Shown: in pieces, positions 19,230 through 27,419 of the stretch | Numbering within the stretch: the stretch's first letter is position 1 | Layout: every line of letters begins with the position of its first letter | Source: Neorhizobium lilium | GTDB taxonomy: Bacteria > Pseudomonadota > Alphaproteobacteria > Rhizobiales > Rhizobiaceae | Assembly (NCBI RefSeq): GCF_004053875.1 | Contig: NZ_SBIP01000002.1 | Location: 496,001 to 560,000 of the forward strand | Direction: 5' to 3' | Length of the DNA stretch: 64,000 nt | The notes under the pieces: model-generated | Databases searched by the model: none | Told to the model about the DNA's origin: nothing | What the model saw: only the letters and a program-made list of their open reading frames with translations | Position numbers and translations under genes: made by a program

Positions 19230-19712
19230 ATGAGCCAACCGACTGCCATATCAGACATCCGCCGCGACCTCGTGGCATTGCTGCCGCGACTACGCCGGTT
19301 CGCGCTCACGCTTGCGGCCTCGGCTCCCGAAGCGGATGATTTGGTTCGCGAGGTCTGTAACCGCGCCATCCAGAAAAGCCACCACTGGAAAGGCGAAGGA
19401 CGCATCGAAAGCTGGCTGTTCAGCATGATGCGTAGCACCTGTGCTGATGCCCGCAAGAAGCGTAAGTCCGAAGCGGCTATCGATACAGCCCGTGGCACCG
19501 CCTCGATCGAGGCCGAGAAGCAGTCCAATCCGATCTTGAGCATGCCGGAAGGCTTGGCGAGCGCCTTCCTTCTTGGTGAGGTCGAGGGCTTCAACTATAA
19601 GGAAGCCTCCGCCATTCTAGGCATTCCGCGCGATCTCTTCGCCTCGCGTTTGTGTGCGGCCCGCCTGCGGCTTGCGGCGCTTGGCGTCGAAACTGCCGAA
19701 CGGAGAGCATGA
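19230..19712 (+). CDS. ECF-type RNA polymerase sigma factor
   Basis: A 160-residue group IV sigma factor. Region 2 spans about residues 10-75 (LPRLRRFALTLAASAPEADDLVREVCNRA, then the ...RIESWLFSMMRSTCADARKK stretch). Region 4 spans about 105-155 (PEGLASAFLLGEVEGFNYKEASAILGIPRDLFASRL, a helix-turn-helix). It should direct RNA polymerase to a stress-type promoter set. It is followed three bases later by a probable membrane anti-sigma factor, the usual arrangement for this class. Confidence 0.87.
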   Translation: MSQPTAISDIRRDLVALLPRLRRFALTLAASAPEADDLVREVCNRAIQKSHHWKGEGRIESWLFSMMRSTCADARKKRKSEAAIDTARGTASIEAEKQSNPILSMPEGLASAFLLGEVEGFNYKEASAILGIPRDLFASRLCAARLRLAALGVETAERRA

Positions 19713-19715
19713 GCC

Positions 19716-20555
19716 ATGCCGGTGAGCCCGCCCTCTTTCTTGCAACTGCGCCTTTCGGCCCACAATGACGGCGAAACCGGCGAACAGGAGCGCCATGACA
19801 TCGATGCGCTCCTTGTCAACGATCCGCAGGCCCGTGCGCAGCAGGATTCGCTCAAACGGGGCACGGAGGCCGGGCGACGCTTCTTCGAGGACCTGCTGAA
19901 GGAACCCGTGCCGCTGGAAATGGTGCGCACCATCAAGAATGCGCCCCTGCCGCGCCGGGCCGTACGCCTGCCGAATGGGCCACGCTCGCCCGTCGCTTTC
20001 CGGCCGAGCGGACCTCAGGCGCTTGCCGGCTGCCTGCTGTTTTTGGCGCTGGGCGGCGGCATTGGCTATATGTTCGGCGCAAATCCGGCAGGTCCCGACA
20101 TTTCCGCGCTAGCGGCGCCCGCATCGGACGAGAGGGACTGGCTGGACGACGTGGTGGCGACCTACCGGCTATACGAGCGACAGCCCAAGCATCTGGCCGA
20201 GATCGGGCCTGACGGGAAGGCTGACATTCTCGAATGGCTGACGACCAATACCGGCGTCGGATTCCGCATTCCGGATTTGAGCGAAAGCGGCCTCACCTTC
20301 GCAGGCGCGCGTCTGGTCGCAGCGAAGGGGCATCCGTTGGGTGTCCTCTTCTACAAGCGCAGCGACGGCGATGGCGATGTGGTCGCGATCACCTTTGCCA
20401 AGAGCAGCCCGGACCTGGGCAAATCGATCGAAGACATCCGCAGCGACACGGCCCTCGTGTCCTGGAACACGGCACTCGCGACCTATGTTGTCGTCGGGCC
20501 TTCCTCCGCAGCCGATCTTGACGACATCGCCGCCAAGGCCGCCGGACTGATCTGA
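19716..20555 (+). CDS. Probable transmembrane anti-sigma factor
   Basis: A 279-residue protein with a cytoplasmic N-terminus (residues 1-105), one transmembrane helix at about 107-127 (LAGCLLFLALGGGIGYMFGA) and a periplasmic domain. The location right after the ECF gene and the N-terminal pattern RLSAHNDGETGEQERHDIDALL match rhizobial anti-sigma factors. There is no zinc-binding HxxxCxxC motif. It would hold the sigma factor at the membrane until a stress signal acts. Confidence 0.8.
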   Translation: MPVSPPSFLQLRLSAHNDGETGEQERHDIDALLVNDPQARAQQDSLKRGTEAGRRFFEDLLKEPVPLEMVRTIKNAPLPRRAVRLPNGPRSPVAFRPSGPQALAGCLLFLALGGGIGYMFGANPAGPDISALAAPASDERDWLDDVVATYRLYERQPKHLAEIGPDGKADILEWLTTNTGVGFRIPDLSESGLTFAGARLVAAKGHPLGVLFYKRSDGDGDVVAITFAKSSPDLGKSIEDIRSDTALVSWNTALATYVVVGPSSAADLDDIAAKAAGLI

Positions 20556-20591
20556 GGCGTCCGCACAGCCCATCATCGGAGCCATGCAGAC

Positions 20592-21500
20592 ATGACCGTA
20601 TCGCCTTTATTTCTAGGCTTGCCCGACAGCCTTCCAAACCGAACACCCCGCACCGTGATTTTCGGAGCGGGTCATGGCAGCACCTACCCGGCCAAGGACA
20701 GCAGCGGCCATGCCTTGGCGGCCGATGTGATCCGGCTCGCCAGCCAGGAGGATGCTCCGCTTATCGACCACTGGGATTTCGATCTCGGAGGACCGCTATT
20801 CGATGGCAAGCCGATCAGCTGCATCGATGCAGGCGACATCCCAACCGCAATGCACGACAATGCCGGCAATCGGGCCGCAATCGAGTCGAAGACTCGGGAC
20901 ATTCTGGCTATGCCCGCCGTACCGATCCTGCTTGGCGGCGATTGCTCCGTCACTATACCCTTCATCGCCGGCTTTGCTGACCATGGCCCGGTCTGGGTCC
21001 TTCAGATCGACGCTCATATCGACTGGCGCGACGAGTTGCATGGCGAGCGCTTTGGCTATTCCAGCCCCATGCGACGGGCGAGCGAGATGCTCCATGTCGC
21101 CGGAATGGTGCAGGTTGGCCTGCGCAGCGTCGGCAGCGCGGGTGGCGCTGAAATTGAGGCAGCCCAGGCCTTCGGAAGCCATCTGGTGACCGCCCGTGAG
21201 ATCCACGCCCATGGCGTCGAAGCGGCTCTCCGGCATATTCCGCAAGGAGCACACGTCGTAGTCACCCTTGACTGCGATTCCCTCGATCCAAGCATCATGC
21301 CTGGCGTCGCAGCACGCACCCCGGGTGGCCTCACCTATACGCAGGCAATCGACCTGATCGCCGGGCTTGGCAAGCGGGCCAGGATTGCAGGCTTCGACCT
21401 CGTCGAACTCTACCCTCAGGCCGATATCGACAGCCTATCGGCCGTCACCGCCTCGCGCCTGCTCGTCAACGTTATCGGCGCCATCGTCCGGCAGGGCTAG
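20592..21500 (+). CDS. speB: Agmatinase / arginase family ureohydrolase
   Basis: A 302-residue manganese ureohydrolase. The metal ligands are visible: the GGDCSVT motif (GGDHS variant, Cys in place of His), QIDAHIDWRDE (DAHxD), and LDCDSLDPSIMPGVAARTPGG (DxDxxDP). It probably hydrolyses agmatine to putrescine and urea, though arginase or guanidinobutyrase activity is possible. The Cys in GGDCS should be noted because the usual His there is a metal ligand; some family members also carry Cys. Confidence 0.82.
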   Translation: MTVSPLFLGLPDSLPNRTPRTVIFGAGHGSTYPAKDSSGHALAADVIRLASQEDAPLIDHWDFDLGGPLFDGKPISCIDAGDIPTAMHDNAGNRAAIESKTRDILAMPAVPILLGGDCSVTIPFIAGFADHGPVWVLQIDAHIDWRDELHGERFGYSSPMRRASEMLHVAGMVQVGLRSVGSAGGAEIEAAQAFGSHLVTAREIHAHGVEAALRHIPQGAHVVVTLDCDSLDPSIMPGVAARTPGGLTYTQAIDLIAGLGKRARIAGFDLVELYPQADIDSLSAVTASRLLVNVIGAIVRQG

Positions 21501-21540
21501 AGCGTCACCGCGCCTGCACCACTTTCTTGCGCGACAAGAT

Positions 21541-21574
21541 AGGCCGCCCAAGGATAGAGCGGCCTTCGTTTTTC
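21541..21574 (+). terminator. Rho-independent terminator after speB
   Basis: AGGCCGC (21541-21547) pairs with GCGGCCT (21559-21565) and is followed by TCGTTTTTC. It lies between the plus-strand ureohydrolase and the convergent leuA, so it most likely ends the ureohydrolase transcript. Confidence 0.7.
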
Positions 21575-21590
21575 GATGGTGGCGGGACTT

Positions 21591-23300
21591 TTACCCTCTC
21601 GCCTGCAGCACCCGGTTGGCGGCCGAAACGATTGCTTCCAGCGAGGCTGCAACGATATTGGTGTTGATGCCGGCCCCGAACAGCTTGCCGCCCGGGTACT
21701 CCATTTCGACATAGGCAATGGCCGACGCATTCGAGCCGTGTTGCAGCGAGTGCTCGGAATAATCCGCAACCGACAGCTCTATGCCCAGATACGTCGAGAG
21801 CGCGTTGATAAAGCCGTCGATCGGGCCAGTCCCCTTGCCTTCGATACGCTTCAACTCACCGCGATCGGTGATCTCGGCGGCGACGATCCGAATGCCCTTA
21901 TGGTCCGTGCCTGCCGGATAGGTGTGGTGATCGACAAACTTCAGACGCGCCTCGGGCTGCTCCACATAGCGGTTGATGAAATGTCCGTAGATGCGTTTGG
22001 ATGGAAGCTCCATGCCCTCTTCATCGGTGATCCGCTGGATCTCCTCGCGATATTCCACCTGCAGGTTGCGCGGCAGGTTCAGACCGTAATCCTGCTGCAA
22101 GATATAGGCTATGCCGCCCTTGCCCGATTGGGAGTTGATGCGGATGATCGCCTCGTAGGAGCGCCCCACATCGCGCGGATCGATCGGCAGGTAAGGCACT
22201 TCCCATATGGGACTGTTCGCCACCTGCTTGGCCTTCATGCCCTTGTTGATCGCATCCTGATGCGAACCCGAGAAGGCGGTGTAGACCAGTTCGCCCACAT
22301 AAGGATGCCGGTCCGGGATCGTCATCTCGTTCGAATATTCGTAGACGTCCTTGATCCGCTCGATATCGGAGCAATCCAGTTCGGGATCGACGCCTTGCGT
22401 GTACATGTTCAGCGCCAGGTTGATGATATCGACATTGCCGGTTCGCTCGCCATTTCCGAACAGCGTTCCCTCGACACGCTCTGCGCCAGCCATCAGCGAC
22501 AGTTCCGTGGCAGCCACGCCAGTGCCACGGTCGTTATGCGGATGCACGGAAATGATGAGGTTTTCGCGGTTGTCGAGATGTCGGATCATCCATTCGATAC
22601 GGTCGGCATAGATGTTCGGCGTCGCCGTCTCCACGGTCAACGGCAGGTTCATGATCAGCTTGTTTTCCGGCGTCGGCTTGACGATTTCCGTCACGGCATT
22701 GCAGATTTCCAACGCCACTTCCAACTCGGTGCCCGAGAAGCTCTCCGGGGAATACTGGAAGCGGTATCCGCCACCCGCCTTTGCCGCCATGTCGACGATC
22801 ATCTTGGCGGCGTCGGTTGCGATCGCCTTGATGCCGGCGACGTCCTTGCCGAACACCAGCCGACGTTGCGCCTCGCTTGTCGAATTGTAGAAGTGAATGA
22901 TCGGATGGCGGGCGCCGGCCAGAGATTCGAAGGTGCGCTCGATCAATTCCGGGCGGCACTGCACCAACACCTGCAGCGAGACATCGTCCGAAACATTACC
23001 TTCTTCGACACACCAGCGCGTAAAGTCGAAATCGGTCTGAGAGGCGGAGGGAAAGCCGACTTCGATATCCTTGAAGCCCATGTCGAGCAGCAGCTTGAAC
23101 ATGCGGGCCTTACGGTCATGGCCCATCGGGTTGACCAGCGCCTGATTGCCGTCGCGCAAGTCCACGGAACACCAGATCGGCGCCTTGGTGATCATCTTCG
23201 AGGGCCAGGTCCGGTCGGCAATATCAACCTGCGGATAGGGCTGGTACTTGGTTGCCGCCAGGGGCATGGCGGATGTGGGCGATGAGGTTTTTGCGTCCAT
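21591..23300 (-). CDS. leuA: 2-isopropylmalate synthase
   Basis: LeuA condenses acetyl-CoA with 2-oxoisovalerate, the first committed step of leucine synthesis. At 569 residues it is the long LeuA type 2. The catalytic DLRDGNQAL motif is near residue 48, HPHNDRGTG lies in the barrel, and a C-terminal leucine-binding regulatory domain ends the chain (EGKGTGPIDGFINALSTYLG). ATG 23300 was chosen because GAGAAGAGA precedes it; a GTG at 23324 is less likely. The gene is preceded by a leucine-rich leader peptide and hairpin, so it is probably controlled by transcription attenuation as well as by leucine feedback. Confidence 0.95.
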   Translation of the reverse strand: MDAKTSSPTSAMPLAATKYQPYPQVDIADRTWPSKMITKAPIWCSVDLRDGNQALVNPMGHDRKARMFKLLLDMGFKDIEVGFPSASQTDFDFTRWCVEEGNVSDDVSLQVLVQCRPELIERTFESLAGARHPIIHFYNSTSEAQRRLVFGKDVAGIKAIATDAAKMIVDMAAKAGGGYRFQYSPESFSGTELEVALEICNAVTEIVKPTPENKLIMNLPLTVETATPNIYADRIEWMIRHLDNRENLIISVHPHNDRGTGVAATELSLMAGAERVEGTLFGNGERTGNVDIINLALNMYTQGVDPELDCSDIERIKDVYEYSNEMTIPDRHPYVGELVYTAFSGSHQDAINKGMKAKQVANSPIWEVPYLPIDPRDVGRSYEAIIRINSQSGKGGIAYILQQDYGLNLPRNLQVEYREEIQRITDEEGMELPSKRIYGHFINRYVEQPEARLKFVDHHTYPAGTDHKGIRIVAAEITDRGELKRIEGKGTGPIDGFINALSTYLGIELSVADYSEHSLQHGSNASAIAYVEMEYPGGKLFGAGINTNIVAASLEAIVSAANRVLQARG

Positions 23301-23411
23301 TGTCGTCGTCTCTTCTCGCTTCACGCGTCGTTCGGCTCCCTAGCTCGGGAAAAGCCTTAATCGATGCGGACCTTAATCGGTCTGGTATGGCCTGATCTTG
23401 AATGTTCGTGC

Positions 23412-23457
23412 GAGGAGCTCTTATGCCGGGCGGCGTGTCGGCCGCCGGGCGCTCCTC
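23412..23457 (-). promoter_or_regulatory. Hairpin after the leuL leader (attenuator candidate)
   Basis: On the minus strand the leader peptide's TGA runs into GAGGAGC (23451-23457), which pairs with GCTCCTC at 23412-23418. Inside lies a further GC-rich stem of about ten bases with one mismatch. There is no uridine run straight after it, so whether it is the terminator or an alternative (pause or antiterminator) stem is unclear. Confidence 0.55.
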
Positions 23458-23581
23458 AACGGACCCGGCAACCGCGCGTAAGGTCGAGGCTAAGAAGCGA
23501 GGAAAGCGCAAATACCGTCGTTCCCGCCGCTGTGCGGCAGGTGAACGAACGGTTGGACATGATTGCGCCTGTCATGGTCAT
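23456..23581 (-). CDS. leuL: leuA leader peptide (LeuL), apparently leaderless
   Basis: A short ORF ending 155 bases before leuA. It contains FALSSLLSLDLTR, five leucines in nine residues read from CTT, CTT, CTT, CTC and CTT, then TRGCRVR and a TGA stop. That is the pattern of a transcription-attenuation leader that senses charged tRNA-Leu. The longest frame starts MTMTGAIMSNR at 23581 (41 codons); an internal ATG at 23560 gives 34. Neither has a clear Shine-Dalgarno sequence, but a sigma70-like promoter ends seven bases before 23581, so the message may begin with this AUG. Confidence 0.72.
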   Translation of the reverse strand: MTMTGAIMSNRSFTCRTAAGTTVFALSSLLSLDLTRGCRVR

Positions 23582-23617
23582 GTTCGAAGCTATACCTGCG
23601 GCCGAAAATCGAGGCAA
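23582..23617 (-). promoter_or_regulatory. Promoter of leuL-leuA
   Basis: On the minus strand TTGCCT (23612-23617) and TATAGC (23589-23594) are 17 bases apart. Seven bases after the -10 box comes the A of the leader ATG at 23581. The -35 box starts just after the stop codon of benE. Position and spacing make this the best promoter for the leucine attenuator. Confidence 0.65.
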
Positions 23618-23625
23618 GCCCCCGA

Positions 23626-24810
23626 TCAGCTTTTTGGCTTCCGCACGAAATGCTTGAGCGTCATCATCACCCCGCCGGCGACCAGCCCCCAAAAGGCGCC
23701 GGATATGCCGGCGAAGGACAGGCCGGACGCCGTGACGAGAAAAGTGATGGCGGCGGCTTCCCGCGTTTCCGGATCGCGATAGGCGGCAAACGCGGCGTTG
23801 GAAAATGCACCGACGAGGCCAAGCCCCGCGACCGCCTGCAGCAGTATCGGCGGCGCCAACGACACGAAGGCGATGATGCCGCCGGCAAGCAACCCGAGCA
23901 CGATGTAGCCGAAACCTGCGACGATCGCCGACCAGTAGCGCTTGGCGGGATCCGGATTGGCGTCCTCGCTGGCGCACATGGCGGCCGTGATGGCGGCCAT
24001 ATTGACCGGAACGCCGCCGGCCAGGCTGGAAAGCATCGAAAACAGGCCTGTGCCGGCAAACAGCACGCCGGGAGGCGGCTCGTAATCGTGCAGCTTGAGG
24101 ATGGCGATACCGGGGATGTTCTGTGAGGCCATGGTGACGATGAACAGCGGCACCGCCACCGAAATCGCGCCATGCAAGGTGAACACCGGTGCAATGAAGA
24201 CCAAGTCCGGATGGACGGCTGCACGAATCTGCGCCATGGCGTCCGGCGCCACATCGACGCCGAAGATCAGCACCAGGATGAGGGCGCCCAGCGATGCCGG
24301 CACCGCCCACAGCCGCCAGCGGGAGACGACGACCGCCCAGGTGAGCACGATCGGCAGGCCGAGCAGCGGGTTGAAGGCGACGGCCTTGACCGGCGCCAGG
24401 CATAGCGCGAGCAGTATGCCCGCCAGCATGGCATTGGCGAGCGGCGCCGGTATCATCCTGATGGCACGGCCGAGCGGCCGGAACAGACCGCAAATCACGA
24501 TTAGACCTGCGCAGACGACGAAAGCGCCGACTGCCGCTGGAAATCCCCCCTCGATCATGCCGATACCGGACAGCAGCGCCGCTCCCGGCGTGGACCAGGC
24601 GATGCTGATCGGCATGCGGAACCAGGCGGAAAAGCCGATGGCCAGCACGCCCATGGCAATCGAAAGCGCCAGCAGCGCAGATGCGATCTCGGGCGCCGTC
24701 GCGCCCATCGCCTGCAATCCCTGCATGATGACGGCAAACGAACTTATGAAGCCCACAAAGGCTGTGAGCAGGCCCATCATCAAGGCCGAAACGGAAAAAT
24801 CCTTCACCAT
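23626..24810 (-). CDS. benE: BenE family benzoate/H+ symporter
   Basis: A 394-residue membrane transporter of the benzoate:proton family. About 11-12 hydrophobic helices can be read. Signature stretches include ISIAWSTPGAALL (helix 3), the IPAPLANAMLAGILLALCLAPVKA block and NPDPAKRYWSAIVAGFGYIVLG. I start at ATG 24810 (MVKDFSVSALMMG), which matches the short N-terminus of known members; an ATG at 24843 is in frame. It is oriented with leuA but has its own role; no benzoate catabolic genes are nearby, so the substrate may be another aromatic acid. Confidence 0.87.
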   Translation of the reverse strand: MVKDFSVSALMMGLLTAFVGFISSFAVIMQGLQAMGATAPEIASALLALSIAMGVLAIGFSAWFRMPISIAWSTPGAALLSGIGMIEGGFPAAVGAFVVCAGLIVICGLFRPLGRAIRMIPAPLANAMLAGILLALCLAPVKAVAFNPLLGLPIVLTWAVVVSRWRLWAVPASLGALILVLIFGVDVAPDAMAQIRAAVHPDLVFIAPVFTLHGAISVAVPLFIVTMASQNIPGIAILKLHDYEPPPGVLFAGTGLFSMLSSLAGGVPVNMAAITAAMCASEDANPDPAKRYWSAIVAGFGYIVLGLLAGGIIAFVSLAPPILLQAVAGLGLVGAFSNAAFAAYRDPETREAAAITFLVTASGLSFAGISGAFWGLVAGGVMMTLKHFVRKPKS

Positions 24811-24930
24811 GCGGGCAGACTCGATCGACACATAAAATGGCATGGAGCATGACGCTGCTGCTTTAGGCAAGCCGTCGGAATGCCCTACGGGTACGCCGCT
24901 CCGAAGCAACGCCGCACGAAGGGCGCAGAA

Positions 24931-24969
24931 ACGAAAAATCCTCCGCCGGCTCGCACCAGCGGAGGATTT
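24931..24969 (-). terminator. Rho-independent terminator after clpP
   Basis: GCGGAGGATTT and AAATCCTCCGC (24959-24969 and 24936-24946) form an 11-bp stem. On the minus strand it is followed by a T-run. It lies 20 bases beyond the clpP stop codon. Confidence 0.8.
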
Positions 24970-24987
24970 AAGACATTACATCAGCAA

Positions 24988-25596
24988 TCAGATTTCGCTC
25001 TGCGAGGTCACGACGCGCGAAACCAGGCCATAGCTGAGGGCATCTTCAGCGCTCAGCCAGTAGTCGCGTTCGATGTCCTTGGCGATCTTTTCTTCCGTCT
25101 GGCCGGTGGCCTTTGCGAAGATCCTGATCAGCCGCTCGTTCATCTTGATGATCTCGCGAGCCTGGATTTCGATATCCGAGGCCATGCCGCGGGTGCCGCC
25201 AGAGGGTTGATGAAGCAGGAAGCGGGTGTTCGGCAGCGCGATACGGCGTTCCTTCGGAGCGGCCACATAGATGAGCGCGCCGGCGGAAGCCACCCAGCCC
25301 GTCCCGATCATCCAGACCTTCGGCTTGATGAACTTGATCATGTCATGAATGGAATCGCCCGATTCCACGTGACCGCCGGGTGAGTTCACATAGATGCGGA
25401 TGTCTTCGTCGCTTGCGGCCGAAAGCGCCACCAGCTGCGTGTTGACCTTCTGCGCCAGTTCCTGGGTGATCGAACCGTAAATGAAGATCGAACGCGACTT
25501 GAAAAGATTCGCCTCCGTTTCCTTGCCGAGCGGCAGTTCCTTCGTCTTGTCTTCGTTGTCGTCTTCGTCGTTCAGCACGGTCAAAGTCTCCTGCAT
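24988..25596 (-). CDS. clpP: ClpP-type ATP-dependent protease subunit
   Basis: A 202-residue ClpP paralogue. The triad is intact: Ser in [11 protein letters not shown], His in [10 protein letters not shown] and Asp in [33 protein letters not shown] is the oligomerisation and oxyanion-hole region. The acidic N-terminal extension ([18 protein letters not shown]) and divergent core sequences differ from the housekeeping ClpP, and no clpX or clpA lies beside it. It is probably a secondary ClpP that associates with Clp ATPases encoded elsewhere. Confidence 0.9.
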   Translation of the reverse strand: MQETLTVLNDEDDNEDKTKELPLGKETEANLFKSRSIFIYGSITQELAQKVNTQLVALSAASDEDIRIYVNSPGGHVESGDSIHDMIKFIKPKVWMIGTGWVASAGALIYVAAPKERRIALPNTRFLLHQPSGGTRGMASDIEIQAREIIKMNERLIRIFAKATGQTEEKIAKDIERDYWLSAEDALSYGLVSRVVTSQSEI

Positions 25597-25796
25597 GGAA
25601 TTCTGCTAAGGGACATAATGTGTTCGCAGCCGTAAAACAATGGAAACCGGCACCAGAGCGCGCAGCTACCCCCACGAACCACGACTAAGGTGAATGACGT
25701 AGGAGGAGAGAGGCAGCCTCCTTGCCGGAGCGATGGACAGGCCCGCATCGCTTGCCTATCCTCGCATCGGTCGCTCATGACGATAAGGGGAACAAG

Positions 25797-26384
25797 ATGC
25801 TGAGACGCCTTTCAATTTCCGCCGCTATTTTCGCTGCCGCGGCAGTGCCCGCATTCGCGCATCTCGATCCCTTGGCGCACGGCTCCTTCATGGCGGGCGT
25901 CTCCCACCCGCTCTTCGGCCTCGATCATATCCTGGTCATGGTGGCTGTCGGCCTCTGGGCCGCACAACTCAGCGGACAGAACCGAGATCATCGCGCGCTC
26001 TGGATGGTGCCGCTGGCCTTTGTGGCCGCCATGGCGCTCGGTTTCGCAGCGGGCGTGGCCGGCATGCCCCTGCCCTTCGTGGAGCCCGCTATCCTGGCGT
26101 CGGTGATTGCACTTGGTCTGCTGGTTGCGGTCTCCGTTCGCCTGCCGACGATTGCGTGCTCGGCCGTCGTCGGTGTTTTTGCGCTTTTCCACGGCCATGC
26201 CCATGGAGTGGAGCTTGGAGCAGCCGGCGCTTTGCAATTCGGCATCGGCTTCATGATCGCGACGGCCCTTTTGCATATGTCGGGCATCGGGCTTGGCCTT
26301 TTCGTCTCCCGCTTCAGCCCCAACCTGTCTCGTATCCTGGGCGCATTGACTGCCCTCCTCGGTCTATCGCTGGTCTTCGGCTGA
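25797..26384 (+). CDS. HupE/UreJ family metal transporter
   Basis: A 195-residue membrane protein of the HupE/UreJ family. A signal peptide is present (residues 1-21, ending FAH). SHPLFGLDHILVMVAVGLWA matches the HPxxGxDH motif and FALFHGHAHGVE the FHGxAHGxE motif of nickel and cobalt permeases. About six membrane helices follow. It probably imports Ni2+ or Co2+ across the inner membrane. No hydrogenase or urease genes lie nearby. Start 25797 was chosen for the signal peptide. Confidence 0.88.
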   Translation: MLRRLSISAAIFAAAAVPAFAHLDPLAHGSFMAGVSHPLFGLDHILVMVAVGLWAAQLSGQNRDHRALWMVPLAFVAAMALGFAAGVAGMPLPFVEPAILASVIALGLLVAVSVRLPTIACSAVVGVFALFHGHAHGVELGAAGALQFGIGFMIATALLHMSGIGLGLFVSRFSPNLSRILGALTALLGLSLVFG

Positions 26385-26448
26385 ACGGCCGTCCCAGGTT
26401 ACAGAGATTTTAGAATCTGTCGCTTTGAAAATCCGCAATCCGGGCCTA

Positions 26449-26480
26449 CCTCCTTGTGCAGACAACAGTCCGCAAGGAGG
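26449..26480 (+). promoter_or_regulatory. Hairpin sequestering the DUF2076 ribosome binding site
   Basis: CCTCCTTG (26449-26456) is the exact complement of CAAGGAGG (26473-26480), which contains the Shine-Dalgarno sequence six bases before the ATG at 26486. Two further inner pairs (one U-G) can extend the stem around a roughly 12-base loop. It would hide the ribosome site in the mRNA, as in thermosensors or riboregulated leaders. A weak palindrome, ACAGA-N10-TCTGT, lies upstream at 26401-26420. Confidence 0.5.
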
Positions 26481-26485
26481 CAGCC

Positions 26486-27340
26486 ATGTCACCGGAAGAA
26501 CGCCAGCTACTGAACGGCCTTTTCGATCGCGTCCGCACCGCATCCGCAACGCCGCGCGATCCCGAAGCCGAAGCCCTGATCCAGCAGGCGACGCGCGACC
26601 AGCCCTATGCCACCTATTACCTGGCGCAGGCGGTGATCGTGCAGGAGAAGGGCCTTGAGGCCGCAGCCAACCGAATCAAGGAGCTGGAGGACCACATCCG
26701 CCAGCTTGAGGCAGGCGAAGACGATCACCGTCGCGCGGAACAAGGTGGCGGCTTCCTGAGCTCCATCTTCGGCTCCAGTCGTGCCCCAGCTCCGGTTCCT
26801 GCCTCCAACGCGCCACAGACCGGCCCTTGGGGCAATACCCAGCGCCAGTCCTATCAACAGGATCCCAACTACGGACGGCGGGACTATGATGACGGATATC
26901 GTGCGCCGCCGCCACAGCAGGCCCCGATGAGCGGCGCTTTCGGCAGCGGTTGGGGCAATCAGGCAGGCGGCCAGCCCTCGGCCGGCGGCAGCTTCCTGCG
27001 CGGTGCGCTTGGTACGGCTGCGGGCGTGGCGGGCGGCATGCTGTTGGCCAACACGTTGTCCAGCGCCTTCAGCAGCCATACCTCTGCCCTTGGCCTAGGC
27101 TCGCCCTTCAACGAAACGTCCAACCCCTTCGGCACGCCCCAGGCTCCGGTCGAAGAAACCGTCATCAACAACAACTACTATGGCGACGATGCGATCCGCC
27201 AAGCCTCCGGCGATGACCTCCCCGACCCCACGCCCGATGACGGTCTGCAGCAGGCCGATTTTGGCAATGACAGCTACGATCCAAGTCAGGACGATTTCGG
27301 CAGCGACGATACCGGTGGTGACGACAACCTGAATGTCTGA
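26486..27340 (+). CDS. DUF2076 domain protein
   Basis: A 284-residue protein of the DUF2076 family. The N-terminal 85 residues form the conserved helical part (MSPEERQLLNGLFDRVRTA, then coiled coil GLEAAANRIKELEDHIRQLEAG). A Gly/Pro/Gln-rich middle follows, then GSFLRGALGTAAGVAGGMLLANTL, a possible membrane or Gly-rich segment, and a highly acidic C-terminal tail (PDPTPDDGLQQADFGND). Function is unknown; it may be periplasmic or membrane-associated. Start 26486 has a perfect AAGGAGG site, which a hairpin can hide. Confidence 0.83.
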   Translation: MSPEERQLLNGLFDRVRTASATPRDPEAEALIQQATRDQPYATYYLAQAVIVQEKGLEAAANRIKELEDHIRQLEAGEDDHRRAEQGGGFLSSIFGSSRAPAPVPASNAPQTGPWGNTQRQSYQQDPNYGRRDYDDGYRAPPPQQAPMSGAFGSGWGNQAGGQPSAGGSFLRGALGTAAGVAGGMLLANTLSSAFSSHTSALGLGSPFNETSNPFGTPQAPVEETVINNNYYGDDAIRQASGDDLPDPTPDDGLQQADFGNDSYDPSQDDFGSDDTGGDDNLNV

Positions 27341-27358
27341 CCTTGTTCAGCCGTCATG

Positions 27359-27397
27359 AAAAAGCTAAGCGCCGGATTGATCGTCCGGCGCTTTTTC
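27359..27397. terminator. Bidirectional terminator between DUF2076 and queF
   Basis: AGCGCCGGA (27368-27376) pairs with TCCGGCGCT (27384-27392). It is flanked by an A-run on the left and TTTTTC on the right. It lies between convergent genes and should stop transcription from both sides. Confidence 0.88.
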
Positions 27398-27419
27398 ATG
27401 CGGTGTAGGGAAACGAATG

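Noticed and set aside
21576..23285. Long plus-strand open frame (569 codons) opposite leuA
   Set aside because: It is the antisense shadow of leuA; high GC leaves stop-poor frames, its translation resembles no family, and leuA itself is unmistakable.
23456..24850. Minus-strand 464-codon frame over benE
   Set aside because: Upstream part is an out-of-frame shadow of benE; only its final 41 codons, after the leu promoter, are called as the leader peptide.
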